DNA of 64,000 nt, taken from Methylococcus mesophilus. GTDB taxonomy: Bacteria > Pseudomonadota > Gammaproteobacteria > Methylococcales > Methylococcaceae. Both the position numbers and the translations under genes were made by a program. The notes beneath the pieces are model-generated. The model made no database searches, was not told where the DNA came from, and saw only the letters and a list, made by a program, of their open reading frames with translations. The DNA lies in NCBI RefSeq assembly GCF_026247885.1, contig NZ_CP110921.1, positions 620,001-684,000 of the forward strand, in the 5' to 3' direction. How positions within the stretch are numbered: position 1 is the stretch's first letter; every line of letters starts with the position of its first letter. Of the stretch, positions 9,587-18,940 are shown in pieces.

Positions 9587-11452
9587 ATGCTGAATCTGTT
9601 GTGGCTGGTTCCCTTCCTTCCTCTGGCGGGCTTCCTGATCCTCACCGGGAGCGAAGGCCGGCTGCCCAAGGCCTACGTTCCCTGGATCGGCGCCGGCTCG
9701 GTCGGATTGTCGGCGGCCCTGGCGGCAGCCCTGGCTTTCGAGCTTCTGGCCCTGGCTCCGGAGGCCCGGCTGTTCCGGCAGACGCTGTGGCACTGGATGG
9801 CGGCGGGCGACTTCGGCGTCGACTTCGCCTTCTACCTCGACGCCCTGTCGCTCAACATGCTGCTGGTGGTCACCGGGGTCGGTTTCCTGATCCACGTCTA
9901 TTCCGCCGGCTACATGGCAGACGACCCCGGCATGGCCCGCTTCTTCGCCTACATGAATTTGTTCGTGTTCGCCATGCTGATCCTGGTGCTGGCGGACAAC
10001 CTGCCGCTGCTGTACCTCGGCTGGGAAGGCGTGGGGCTATGCAGCTACCTGCTGATCGGATTCTGGTACGAGAAACCCGAGAACGGCTACGCGGCCCGCA
10101 AGGCTTTCGTCGTCACCCGCGTCGGGGACACCGCCATGGCGCTGGGCCTCTTCCTGCTGTTCGCCCAGCTCGGCACGCTGGACATCCAGGAGGCCATGGC
10201 CAGGGCGAGCGCTCAATGGCCGGCGGGCTCGACCCTGGCCACCGCAGCGGCCCTGCTGCTGCTCGGCGGCGCCGTCGGCAAGTCGGCCCAGTTGCCGCTG
10301 CAAGTCTGGCTGCCGGACGCCATGGCCGGGCCCACGCCGATCAGCGCCTTGATCCACGCCGCCACCATGGTCACGGCGGGCGTCTACCTCATCGCCCGCA
10401 CCCACGCCCTGTTCGCCCTCGCTCCCGAGGTACAGACCCTGGTCGCTGTCATCGGCGCGATCACCCTGCTGATGTCCGGCTTCAGCGCCCTGACCCAGAC
10501 CGACATCAAGCGCGTCCTGGCCTATTCCACCATTAGCCAGATCGGCTACATGTTCCTGGCGCTGGGCGTGGGCGCCTGGTCCGCGGCGATCTTCCACCTG
10601 ACCACCCATGCCTTCTTCAAGGCCCTGCTGTTCCTCGGCGCCGGCGCCGTCATCCTCTCGCTGCACCACGAACAGGACATCTTCAGAATGGGGGGCTTGC
10701 GGCGCAGCCTGCCGCTGGTGTTCTGGACCTTCGTCGTCGGCCTGGCGGCCCTGGTCGCCCTGCCTTTCACTTCGGGCTACTACAGCAAGCACGAGATCCT
10801 GCTCAACGCCCATGGCGCGGGCGCTGCCGGCCCCTGGCTATGGGCCGCGGGCACGGCGGGCGCGGTCCTCACCGGCCTCTACAGCACCCGGCTGCTCCTG
10901 GTCGCCTTTTTCGGCACGGAGCGGACGCCAGCCCGCCCGCACTATGACTCCAATATCGGCGTGCCGCTGGTCGTCCTCGCCATTCTTTCCCTGGCCGGGG
11001 GACTGGCGAAGCTGCCCCTGTTCCCGGCACTGCCTGAAACCGGCACCGAGCTCGCCCCGAGCGGAGCCGAGGGGGAAGCCGGCGGTTCGATCGGCCTCTT
11101 GACCACGGCGGCGCCCTTCCTCGGCGTCGCGATCGGCTACCTCGTCTACCGCGCCGGAACCGCTTCCGCCGAAGCCGTGCTGAAGCTCCCCGGAGGCGAG
11201 GCATTGCGCCGCCTGTGGTTCAGCGGCTGGGGCATGGACTGGCTGTACGACCGGCTGTTCGTCCTGCCTTTCGTCGCTCTCGCCAGGCTGAACAAGGGCG
11301 ATGCCGTCGACCGGCTGTATCAGGGAATCGTCGCCCTTACCCGCCTCGGCCACCGCCTGCTGGTGCCCACCCAGACCGGGCAGCTCCGGCGCTATGCCGC
11401 CGGTATGCTGTTCGGAGCCGCGCTGGTCCTGGCCGTGGGGGTATGGGCATGA
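9587..11452 (+). CDS. nuoL: NADH-quinone oxidoreductase subunit L
   Basis: Distal antiporter-like proton-pumping subunit, 621 residues. Conserved features include LGWEGVGLCSYLLIGFWYE with the key glutamate of the fifth helix, QLPLQVWLPDAMAGPTPISALIHAATMVTAGVY split between two core helices, and the discontinuous helix with STISQIGYMFLALG. The long C-terminal region is consistent with the lateral helix of NuoL. The TGA stop overlaps the preferred nuoM start (ATGA). Confidence 0.97.
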   Translation: MLNLLWLVPFLPLAGFLILTGSEGRLPKAYVPWIGAGSVGLSAALAAALAFELLALAPEARLFRQTLWHWMAAGDFGVDFAFYLDALSLNMLLVVTGVGFLIHVYSAGYMADDPGMARFFAYMNLFVFAMLILVLADNLPLLYLGWEGVGLCSYLLIGFWYEKPENGYAARKAFVVTRVGDTAMALGLFLLFAQLGTLDIQEAMARASAQWPAGSTLATAAALLLLGGAVGKSAQLPLQVWLPDAMAGPTPISALIHAATMVTAGVYLIARTHALFALAPEVQTLVAVIGAITLLMSGFSALTQTDIKRVLAYSTISQIGYMFLALGVGAWSAAIFHLTTHAFFKALLFLGAGAVILSLHHEQDIFRMGGLRRSLPLVFWTFVVGLAALVALPFTSGYYSKHEILLNAHGAGAAGPWLWAAGTAGAVLTGLYSTRLLLVAFFGTERTPARPHYDSNIGVPLVVLAILSLAGGLAKLPLFPALPETGTELAPSGAEGEAGGSIGLLTTAAPFLGVAIGYLVYRAGTASAEAVLKLPGGEALRRLWFSGWGMDWLYDRLFVLPFVALARLNKGDAVDRLYQGIVALTRLGHRLLVPTQTGQLRRYAAGMLFGAALVLAVGVWA

Positions 11453-12924
11453 TCCTGCTCTGGCTGATCCTGGTTCCCCTGATCGGCGGGCTGCTGTCGC
11501 TCCCGGCCGGGCGCTGGCGGGACGACGCTCCGCGCTGGCTGGCGCTGGCCGCCTTGGCCGTCGACGCCGCGCTGGTCCTGTCCCTGTTCGCGGACACCGG
11601 CGCCGCGCCCAAAACCGCCTGGCTGGCGCAGATCGACTGGGCCTGGATCCCGCGCTTCGGAATCCGCTTCCATCTGGCTCTGGACGGGCTCAGCCTGCTG
11701 CTCGTCGCCCTGACGGTATTTCTCGGCTTCGCCGCGGTGCTCTGCTCCTGGACCGAGATCCGCGAACGCCAGGGTTTCTTCCATTTCAACCTGCTGTGGA
11801 CGCTGGCGGGGGTCATCGGGGTGTTCCTCGCCCTGGACCTGTTCCTGTTCTTCTTCTTCTGGGAAGTCATGCTGATCCCGATGTATCTCCTGATCGGCAT
11901 CTGGGGCCACGAGAACCGGGCCTATGCGGCCATGAAGTTCTTCATCTTCACCCAGGTCAGCGGACTCTTGATGCTGATCGCGATCCTCGGTCTGGTGTTT
12001 CTGCACTACCAGACGACGCGGACCCTGAGCTTCGACTATTTCGAGCTGCTCGAGGCCGATCTTTATCCCGGCGCTGCCCGCTGGATCATGCTCGGCTTCT
12101 TCGTCGCCTTCACGGTCAAGCTGCCAGCCATTCCCTTCCACACCTGGCTGCCGGACGCCCATACCCAGGCGCCGACCGGCGGCAGCGTCCTCCTCGCCGG
12201 GGTGTTGCTGAAGACCGGCGCCTACGGCCTGCTGCGCTTCGTGATCCCGCTGTTTCCCGGTGCGGCGCAGGATTTTGCGCCTTTCGCCATGGCGCTGGGC
12301 GCGGTCAGCATCCTCTATGCCGCCAAGCTCGCCTTCGCCCAGACCGACCTCAAGCGCCTCATCGCCTACACCAGCGTCAGCCACATGGGCTTCGTGCTGC
12401 TCGGCGCCTTCGCCGGCAATGCGCAAGCACTGCAGGGCGCGGTGATGACCATGCTGGCCCACGGCGTCAGCGCGGCAGCGCTGTTCATGGTCGCCGGCGC
12501 CCTGCAGGAGCGGCTGCACACCCGCGACATGGACAAGATGGGAGGCTTGTGGGCACTGGCGCCCCGCATCGGAGCGATCACCCTGTTCTTCTCGGTCGCC
12601 GCGCTGGGCATGCCTGGGCTGGGCAATTTCGTCGGCGAATTTCTGGTGCTGCTGGGGAGCTTCCGCGTCGATGCCGCCATCACCGCGTTCGCCGCGCTCG
12701 GCCTCATCCTGGCGCCGGTCTATGCGCTGTACGTGATGCAGCGGGCGTTCCACGGGCCGGCTTCGCCCCGCGAAATCCGCGACTTCGGCCTGCGCGAAAT
12801 GGGGGTGATGCTGTTCCTGATCGCCGCGACGACCTGGATGGGGCTCCATCCCCAATCCATGCTGGCCTACACCGACGCCACGGTGAACGGACTGACCCGG
12901 ACCCTGGCCCAGCGAGGAACCTGA
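11449..12924 (+). CDS. nuoM: NADH-quinone oxidoreductase subunit M
   Basis: Second antiporter-like pump of the membrane arm. It shows FFFWEVMLIPMYLLIGIWG with the essential glutamate, PAIPFHTWLPDAHTQAP, and TDLKRLIAYTSVSHMGFVL. Two in-frame ATGs (11443 and 11449) are possible; 11449 is chosen because it overlaps the nuoL stop as at other junctions here. Length is about 491 residues, typical of the family. Confidence 0.96.
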   Translation: MILLWLILVPLIGGLLSLPAGRWRDDAPRWLALAALAVDAALVLSLFADTGAAPKTAWLAQIDWAWIPRFGIRFHLALDGLSLLLVALTVFLGFAAVLCSWTEIRERQGFFHFNLLWTLAGVIGVFLALDLFLFFFFWEVMLIPMYLLIGIWGHENRAYAAMKFFIFTQVSGLLMLIAILGLVFLHYQTTRTLSFDYFELLEADLYPGAARWIMLGFFVAFTVKLPAIPFHTWLPDAHTQAPTGGSVLLAGVLLKTGAYGLLRFVIPLFPGAAQDFAPFAMALGAVSILYAAKLAFAQTDLKRLIAYTSVSHMGFVLLGAFAGNAQALQGAVMTMLAHGVSAAALFMVAGALQERLHTRDMDKMGGLWALAPRIGAITLFFSVAALGMPGLGNFVGEFLVLLGSFRVDAAITAFAALGLILAPVYALYVMQRAFHGPASPREIRDFGLREMGVMLFLIAATTWMGLHPQSMLAYTDATVNGLTRTLAQRGT

Positions 12925-12925
12925 C

Positions 12926-14410
12926 GTGACCGCCGACGCATTCACCGCCCTGCTCCCCTTCATCGTTCTGTCGGCGGCCGCCGTCGCCGTGATGCTGGCC
13001 ATCGCGATCCGGCGGAGCTTCCGCCTCATTTTCTGGCTGACGGTCGGCGGGCTGCTGGCGAGCCTGTCCACCCTGCCCCACGCTTTGTCCGTCGCACCGC
13101 TCCGGGTCACGGACCTGCTGCTGGTCGACGCCTACGGCCTGTTCTTCCATGCGCTCTTGCTTCTCGCCGCGCTCGCCGTCGCCCTCCTGTGCCTGGCGTA
13201 TTTCCGCCGGCGCGAGAATGAGAACGAAGAAATCTTCGTGCTGCTCCTCACCTCGACCCTGGGGGCACTGCTGCTGGTGTCCAGCGCCCATCTCGCCATG
13301 TTCTTCCTCGGCCTGGAGGTGCTGACGATCTCCCTGTTCCCCATGATCGCCTACAGCGTCCGGGCCTCCCGCCCGCTGGAAGCGGGCATCAAATACCTGA
13401 TGCTGTCGGGACTCGCCTCCTCTTTCCTCATGTTCGGCATGGCACTGGTCTACGGCGACCTGGGCGTGCTCTCGTTCGAACAGATCGGCGCGAGCGGCGC
13501 GGAACTGGAGCAAAAGCCGCTCGCTCTCGCCGGCCTGTTCCTCATCCTGGCCGCGATCGGCTTCAAGCTGTCGCTGGTGCCGTTCCACCTGTGGACGCCG
13601 GACGTCTACCAGGGCGCGCCCGCGCCGGTCACCGCCTTCCTGGCGACCGTGTCGAAGGCGTCCGTGTTCGCCCTGCTGCTCAGGTTTTTCACCACCGTCC
13701 ATGCCGAGCGCTCGGAAACCTTTCTCTGCGTGCTCGGACTGCTGGCCGTCGTGTCCATCCTGGCCGGCAATCTCCTGGCGCTGCTGCAGGACAGCCTGAA
13801 ACGCCTGCTCGCCTACTCATCGATCGCCCACATGGGCTACCTGCTGGTGGGATTCGTCGCCGCGGGGCTGCTGCGGCGGGACCTGCAGGCGGAAACGATC
13901 GCCTTCTACCTCGCCGCCTACACGCTCACCAGCCTGGCGGCCTTCGGCGCCATTTCGGCCATTTCCGACGACGCCCGCGAATCCGACCGGCTCAGCGACT
14001 ACGCCGGCCTGTTCTGGCGCTCGCCTTGGCTCGCCGCGGTACTGACGCTCTCCCTGCTGTCTCTGGCGGGCATCCCGCTCACGGTCGGCTTCGTCGGCAA
14101 GTTCTACGTCTTCGCCGCCGGCGTGCAGGCGGAGACCTGGCCACTGGTGGCCACCGTCGTCGTCGGCAGCGGCATCGGCATCTACTATTACCTCCGGGTC
14201 GTGCTGGCCATGATCCAGCCGGCTGACGCCGGGCATCGGCTCGCACTGCATCCGGCGGCCCGAACCGCCTTGGCCGTCACGGCGCTGCTCGTCCTCGCGG
14301 CCGGATTGTTCCCTCAGCCGCTGATCGATGCAGCGGCGAACACGCCACATTCGCCCACCACCGCTGACAACCAGCACCGGGCCGCCGCTTTGCCGGCCGC
14401 CGGCCGCTAG
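12926..14410 (+). CDS. nuoN: NADH-quinone oxidoreductase subunit N
   Basis: Third antiporter-like pump and last gene of the operon, 494 residues. Seen are FFLGLEVLTISLFPMIAY, KLSLVPFHLWTPDVYQGAPAPVTA and SLKRLLAYSSIAHMGYLLVG, all typical of NuoN. The start is a GTG at 12926, one base after the nuoM stop. The C-terminal tail after the last helix is poorly conserved. No convincing terminator follows; the next gene starts 68 bases downstream on the same strand. Confidence 0.96.
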   Translation: MTADAFTALLPFIVLSAAAVAVMLAIAIRRSFRLIFWLTVGGLLASLSTLPHALSVAPLRVTDLLLVDAYGLFFHALLLLAALAVALLCLAYFRRRENENEEIFVLLLTSTLGALLLVSSAHLAMFFLGLEVLTISLFPMIAYSVRASRPLEAGIKYLMLSGLASSFLMFGMALVYGDLGVLSFEQIGASGAELEQKPLALAGLFLILAAIGFKLSLVPFHLWTPDVYQGAPAPVTAFLATVSKASVFALLLRFFTTVHAERSETFLCVLGLLAVVSILAGNLLALLQDSLKRLLAYSSIAHMGYLLVGFVAAGLLRRDLQAETIAFYLAAYTLTSLAAFGAISAISDDARESDRLSDYAGLFWRSPWLAAVLTLSLLSLAGIPLTVGFVGKFYVFAAGVQAETWPLVATVVVGSGIGIYYYLRVVLAMIQPADAGHRLALHPAARTALAVTALLVLAAGLFPQPLIDAAANTPHSPTTADNQHRAAALPAAGR

Positions 14411-14478
14411 CTGCGCACCCATCTTGCAACGATGTTCCGCCCGTCCCCGGCTCCATAACCGCCTTCACTCCCCCGACC

Positions 14479-15138
14479 ATGTCCGACTTTGAATTCAGCC
14501 GCCGCCCGATCAAAGCCCGCGACACGCGCTGGGCCGCTTCCATCGCGTCCTGGCTCGCCTACTCCGGCATACGTCCCAACCTCATCTCGGTTTTCAGCGC
14601 CGTCTTCGCCGCTGGGGCAGGCGGATGTCTGGCGGCGACGCCCTACTGCGAGGCGGCCGGGGCGGCGGTTCTTTTCGTGACGGCGGCGCTGTGCGTACAA
14701 CTGCGGCTGCTGTGCAATCTCTTCGACGGCATGGTCGCCATCGAAGGCGGGTTCAAGACGAAATCGGGCGAAATCTTCAATGAACTCCCGGACCGGTTTG
14801 CCGATGCCTTCATCCTGACCGGTCTGGGCTATGCAAGCTCGATGTGGCCCTACGGCCCGACCCTGGGCTGGCTGGCCACGGCCCTTGCGCTGGGCACCGC
14901 CTATGTGCGCGCACTCGGCGCGGCGGCGGGCGCCGGTCAATGTTTCCTCGGGCCGATGGCCAAACAGCATCGCATGGCGGTCGTCACCGCCGCATCGCTC
15001 GCAGCGGCCGCGGCGTGCTTCGCGGACTGGCAGGCGTGGGTGCTGATGGCCGCGCTCGTGATACTGGTCGCCGGCACCGCTGCTACTCTCCTGCGGCGCA
15101 CCCGTTGGGTCGTGCGGGCGCTGGAGGCCAAGCCGTGA
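14479..15138 (+). CDS. CDP-alcohol phosphatidyltransferase family protein with atypical motif
   Basis: Membrane protein of 219 residues in the CDP-alcohol phosphatidyltransferase superfamily, which joins a CDP-lipid to an alcohol. The signature DxxDGxxAR...GxxxDxxxD appears here as NLFDGMVAIEGGFK, then SGEIFNELPD: the first and third Asp are Asn and the Arg of AR is Ile. This departure may belong to a distinct subfamily rather than mark a dead enzyme. Its overlap with an acyltransferase and CdsA suggests phospholipid synthesis; the alcohol substrate is unknown. Confidence 0.8.
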   Translation: MSDFEFSRRPIKARDTRWAASIASWLAYSGIRPNLISVFSAVFAAGAGGCLAATPYCEAAGAAVLFVTAALCVQLRLLCNLFDGMVAIEGGFKTKSGEIFNELPDRFADAFILTGLGYASSMWPYGPTLGWLATALALGTAYVRALGAAAGAGQCFLGPMAKQHRMAVVTAASLAAAAACFADWQAWVLMAALVILVAGTAATLLRRTRWVVRALEAKP

Positions 15139-15746
15139 TCGCGAAGTCCTTCGTCATCCTGCTGGTGCGGCTGCTGACCGGCATCCGCGCCCACTGGCAG
15201 GGCACCGAGCCCGACGCCAGGCAGCGGGTCTATTTCGCCAACCACACCAGCAATCTCGATGCGGTCGTGATATGGGCGGCGCTGCCGGAGGCGCTGCGCA
15301 AGATCACCCGGCCCGTCGCCGCACACGACTACTGGTCGCGCGGCCTGGTGCGGCCCTATCTGGCGAAACGCGTTTTCAACGCCGTGCTGATCGAGCGCCG
15401 GAACGTGACGGTCAAGAACAATCCGCTCACACCCATGCTCGCCGCGCTGGATGCCGGCAGCTCGCTGATCATCTTTCCCGAAGGCGGGCGGATGGCCGGT
15501 GGAGAACCCGCGGAATTCAAGAGCGGCATCTACCATCTCGCCGCCCGCCGCCCGGAGGCCGAACTCATCCCTGTGTGGATCGACAACGTGAACCGCGTGC
15601 TTCCCAAAGGCGAAATCTTCCCGGTGCCGATGCTCGGCAGCATCACGATCGGCGCGCCGATCCGGCGGGAGGAAGACGAGACGAAGGAAGACTTTCTGCG
15701 GCGCACCCATGCGGCACTGTGCCGCCTCGGAGGATTTTCGCCATGA
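15135..15746 (+). CDS. PlsC-like lysophospholipid acyltransferase
   Basis: Protein of 203 residues with the glycerolipid acyltransferase motifs: NHTSNLD (the HX4D catalytic dyad), the R-containing block LIERRN, IFPEGGRM (third motif) and PVWIDN (fourth). It probably adds an acyl chain to lysophosphatidic acid or a related lipid at the inner membrane. The GTG start at 15135 overlaps the preceding stop (GTGA), and the next gene overlaps it in turn, so all three are likely translated together. Confidence 0.85.
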   Translation: MIAKSFVILLVRLLTGIRAHWQGTEPDARQRVYFANHTSNLDAVVIWAALPEALRKITRPVAAHDYWSRGLVRPYLAKRVFNAVLIERRNVTVKNNPLTPMLAALDAGSSLIIFPEGGRMAGGEPAEFKSGIYHLAARRPEAELIPVWIDNVNRVLPKGEIFPVPMLGSITIGAPIRREEDETKEDFLRRTHAALCRLGGFSP

Positions 15747-16684
15747 CGATGGACCGGCACATCCTCTGGCTGGCTGCGGGTATTCTCGGCGCGCTCGTCG
15801 TGGCCTCGGTCATCGGCGCAATCCTGGCTGCCCGAATCAAGACCGAGGCGGGACGCGCCACCGTCTCCAACCTCAATGCCCGAACCCGCGCCTGGTGGGT
15901 GATGGCGTTCATCTTCGGCGGTGCACTCGCCCTCGGACAGGTCGGCGCGGTGGTACTGTTCGGCCTGCTGTCCTTCCTCGGCCTGCGCGAATTCATCACC
16001 CTCACGCCGACCAAACGGGGCGACCATCGCGCCCTGTTCTGGATGTTTTTCGTGATCACGCCGGCGCAATACTGGCTCGTCGCCCGCGGATGGTACGGGA
16101 TGTTCGCCATCTTCATCCCGGTTTACGCCTTTCTGTTCCTGCCGGTGCGATCGGCGCTGGCGGGCGACTGCGAAAACTTCCTCGAACGCACCGCCAAAGC
16201 CCAGTGGGGCCTGATGGTCTGCGTATATTGCCTCAGCTACACGCCGGCGCTGCTCGCCCTGGAAATACCGGGTTTTGAGGGACGCAATGCCGAACTCGTG
16301 ATCTTCCTCATCCTGGTCGTCCAGATGAGCGACGTGCTGCAGTACGTCTGGGGCAAGACGGTCGGCCGCCACAAAGTCGCGCCCACCGTCAGCCCCGGCA
16401 AGACCTGGGAAGGCCTCATCGGGGGCGTACTGTCCGCATCGGCCCTCGCCGCCGGCTTGTGGTGGGCGACGCCGTTCACGCCCTGGCAGGCGGGCCTGAC
16501 CGGATTTGCGATCTGCATCGCTGGTTTCTGCGGCGGCCTCGTCATGTCGGCGATCAAACGCGACCGCGGCGTCAAGGACTACGGTGCCCTCATCGAGGGG
16601 CACGGCGGCGTGATGGACCGCGTCGATTCGCTGTGTTTCGCGGCTCCCCTGTTCTTCCACCTCGTTCGGTATTTTTGGACGTGA
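15743..16684 (+). CDS. cdsA: Phosphatidate cytidylyltransferase
   Basis: Integral membrane enzyme of 313 residues that makes CDP-diacylglycerol from phosphatidic acid and CTP. The C-terminal CdsA signature is clear: SPGKTWEGLIGG followed by KRDRGVKDYGALIEGHGGVMDRVDSL. About eight hydrophobic segments precede it. The ATG overlaps the stop of the acyltransferase. As the third gene of a set with a CDP-alcohol transferase, it can supply the CDP-lipid that enzyme uses. This may be a second cdsA copy in the genome. Confidence 0.92.
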   Translation: MTMDRHILWLAAGILGALVVASVIGAILAARIKTEAGRATVSNLNARTRAWWVMAFIFGGALALGQVGAVVLFGLLSFLGLREFITLTPTKRGDHRALFWMFFVITPAQYWLVARGWYGMFAIFIPVYAFLFLPVRSALAGDCENFLERTAKAQWGLMVCVYCLSYTPALLALEIPGFEGRNAELVIFLILVVQMSDVLQYVWGKTVGRHKVAPTVSPGKTWEGLIGGVLSASALAAGLWWATPFTPWQAGLTGFAICIAGFCGGLVMSAIKRDRGVKDYGALIEGHGGVMDRVDSLCFAAPLFFHLVRYFWT

Positions 16685-16725
16685 CACCGGCCCGAATTCT
16701 CCATCACCGCGTGAGCCCACAAAGC

Positions 16726-16743
16726 GGCGGCAAGCTTGCCGCC
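16726..16743. repeat. 18-base perfect palindrome (REP-like)
   Basis: GGCGGCAAGCTTGCCGCC is its own reverse complement and lies between cdsA and cas6. The core GGCAAGCTTGCC recurs at 34226-34237, and a half form appears upstream of the promoter-like elements at 19935 and 23132. No T-run follows, so it is read as a dispersed repeat rather than a terminator. Confidence 0.6.
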
Positions 16744-16809
16744 ACAAGGCGGCCCGCCGGGGTGGTGCTATGATCCGTTTCGACATCAACCAGCCGCACC
16801 CTTCGCCAA

Positions 16810-17769
16810 ATGATTTGGCCCGGTCTGCCCATTGCCCGCTATCGCTTCGAATTCTCCTCCGAGTTGCCGGTCCGGCTGCCCGAGTATCCCGGCTCCGCCT
16901 GGCGCGGCGCCCTCGGCCATGCGCTCAAGCGCGCGGTCTGCGTGGTCCGCGGCACCCCCTGCAAGGACTGCCTGCTCTACCGCGCCTGCGTCTACTCCTA
17001 CGTATTCGAGACACCGCCACCGGCGGCGGCCCTCAAGATGCGGAAATACAATGCCGCCCCGCATCCGTTCGTGCTCGACGTGCAGCCCAATCCCGAGCCC
17101 CAAGTCTTCCGGCTCGGCCTGACCCTGATCGGCCAGGCCGAACGCCAGTTGCCTTACCTCGTACACGCCCTGCAACAGGCAGGACGGCAGGGCATCGGCA
17201 AACGGGACAACCGGCTCGAACTCCAGGCCATCCAACAGACCGACGGCAACGGCGGCATCCACCCGATCTGGACCGCCGAACAGCCGCTCATTCCGCTGCC
17301 GGCCTCAATCCCCGTCATCCCGCCGCCGCCGGAACGCTGCCGGGTCCAACTGGAAACCCCCCTGCGCCTGCGCCGGGAAGAGCACCAGGTCGGCCCCAGG
17401 GATTTCGGCTTCGCCGACCTGTTCGGCACGCTGCTGCGGCGCCTCTCCATGCTCAGCTATTTCCACACCGACACCCCCCTGGAAACCGATTTCGCCGGTC
17501 TCATGGCCCAGGCCCGCAGCCTCGTCGTGAAAGAAGCCGAGCTGGCCTGGCACGACTGGACCCGCTATTCCTCCCGGCAAGACACCACCATGCAGATGGG
17601 CGGACTCACAGGCAGCTTCGTCCTCGACGGCACGGCCCTCGCCCCGTTCTGGCGTTACCTCTGGCTGGGCCAATGGACCCACGCCGGCAAGGCCACCAGC
17701 ATGGGCTTGGGCCGCTACCGGCTCCACACCGAACCCGCGGACGTACCGCAGCCCGCGGCGACGGCCTGA
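16810..17769 (+). CDS. cas6: CRISPR pre-crRNA processing endoribonuclease Cas6
   Basis: RAMP-fold RNase of 319 residues that cuts repeat RNA to give crRNAs. N-terminal SAWRGALGHALKRAVC leads into a cysteine cluster (CKDCLLYRACVYSYVFE) common in this Cas6 clade (PF10040 type). The glycine-rich RAMP loop lies near the C-terminus in GKATSMGLGRYRL. It is the only Cas6 in the window and should serve both arrays, whose repeats differ by two bases. Start chosen at ATG 16810, where homology begins; an overlapping longer frame has no support. Confidence 0.9.
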   Translation: MIWPGLPIARYRFEFSSELPVRLPEYPGSAWRGALGHALKRAVCVVRGTPCKDCLLYRACVYSYVFETPPPAAALKMRKYNAAPHPFVLDVQPNPEPQVFRLGLTLIGQAERQLPYLVHALQQAGRQGIGKRDNRLELQAIQQTDGNGGIHPIWTAEQPLIPLPASIPVIPPPPERCRVQLETPLRLRREEHQVGPRDFGFADLFGTLLRRLSMLSYFHTDTPLETDFAGLMAQARSLVVKEAELAWHDWTRYSSRQDTTMQMGGLTGSFVLDGTALAPFWRYLWLGQWTHAGKATSMGLGRYRLHTEPADVPQPAATA

Positions 17770-17809
17770 TTCCGCATATCTCCGCCTCCGTGCCCGACCT
17801 AAGCATCGT

Positions 17810-18940
17810 ATGGAAACGCCAGAACTCCCCTACCCCCGGCGCATTCTGCTTGCAGTGACCGGCCTCACGCCGCAAGTCGTCACTGAAACCCTCTATGCCC
17901 TTCGCCGTCGAGGGGATCAAGCCCTGCCGACCGAAATCCATCTCCTGTCCACCGCCGACGGCATCGAACGCGCCCGGCTCACCCTGCTCAGCGACGAGCC
18001 CGGCTGGTTCCACCGGCTGCGGCGGGATTACGCGCTGCCGGCCATGCGATTCGACGAATCCTGCCTGCACGTCCTCGAAGACGGCGCCGGGCGGGCGTTG
18101 ACCGACATCCGCACCGAAAGCGACAACATCGCCGCCGCCGACACCATCACCGACTGGATCCGCCACCTCACCGACGACGACGCCTCCCAGCTACACGTCT
18201 CGCTGGCCGGCGGACGCAAATCTATGGGATTCTACGCGGGCTACGCCCTTTCGCTGTATGGCCGGCCCCAGGACCAGCTCTCCCATGTGCTGGCGATGCC
18301 GCCGTATGAATCGTACCCGGACTTCTTCTACCCCACCCCGGCCAGCCGCATCATCTATACCACCGGCGCCGACAGCCGGCCGCTGGACACCAAGGCCGCC
18401 GCCGTCACCCTGGCCGACATACCCTTCGTCCGGCTGCGGCAAAACCTCCCCAAGACCCTGCTCAAAGGCCGCGCCCGCTTCTCGCACGTGGTGGACGCCG
18501 CTCAATCCTCGCTGACCCAGCCCAAATTGACGATTGATCTTGAACGCCGGAGTATCCAGGCCGGCGGCCTCAGCCTAACCCTCGCCCCGACTCAACTGGC
18601 CTTCCTCGCCTGGTTCGCCCGCCGCCGGCTGGCGCAAGCGCCGGCGCTGTGCTGCCCCTCGGACGGCGTTTCCGAACCCGACTACGCCGCCGCCTACCTC
18701 AGCAAATACATGAAAATCATCGGCGCCATGGGTGACGGCGACCGCACCCAAGAGCGGCTTCGGCACGGCATGGACAAAGCGTTCTTCGAGCAGACCAAAT
18801 CCAAACTGCACCGCCGCATCGACGACCTGCTCGGCCATGCCGCCGGCCCCTACCTGATCGGTCACGACGGCGGACGCCCCCGGCGCTTCGGCCTCACCCT
18901 CCCGCCGGAAGCCATCCGCTTCGGCCGCATCGAAGGCTGA
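17810..18940 (+). CDS. CARF-domain CRISPR protein, NE0113 (TIGR02584) family
   Basis: 376 residues. The N-terminal Rossmann-like CARF domain starts with RRILLAVTGLTPQVVTETLYAL and carries the ligand-site motif LHVSLAGGRKSMGF around residue 130. The C-terminal part (LTLAPTQLAFLAWFARRRL onward) looks like a winged-helix region. No HEPN RxxxxH motif or other effector domain is seen. The family is annotated as a type III accessory and named a ring nuclease in some databases, so it may degrade cyclic oligoadenylate or act as a signal-responsive regulator. It follows cas6 by 40 bases and precedes array 1. Confidence 0.85.
   Translation: METPELPYPRRILLAVTGLTPQVVTETLYALRRRGDQALPTEIHLLSTADGIERARLTLLSDEPGWFHRLRRDYALPAMRFDESCLHVLEDGAGRALTDIRTESDNIAAADTITDWIRHLTDDDASQLHVSLAGGRKSMGFYAGYALSLYGRPQDQLSHVLAMPPYESYPDFFYPTPASRIIYTTGADSRPLDTKAAAVTLADIPFVRLRQNLPKTLLKGRARFSHVVDAAQSSLTQPKLTIDLERRSIQAGGLSLTLAPTQLAFLAWFARRRLAQAPALCCPSDGVSEPDYAAAYLSKYMKIIGAMGDGDRTQERLRHGMDKAFFEQTKSKLHRRIDDLLGHAAGPYLIGHDGGRPRRFGLTLPPEAIRFGRIEG

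Noticed and set aside
16726-16743. Palindrome as a rho-independent terminator for cdsA
   Set aside because: No T-run follows and the same core recurs elsewhere as a dispersed repeat.
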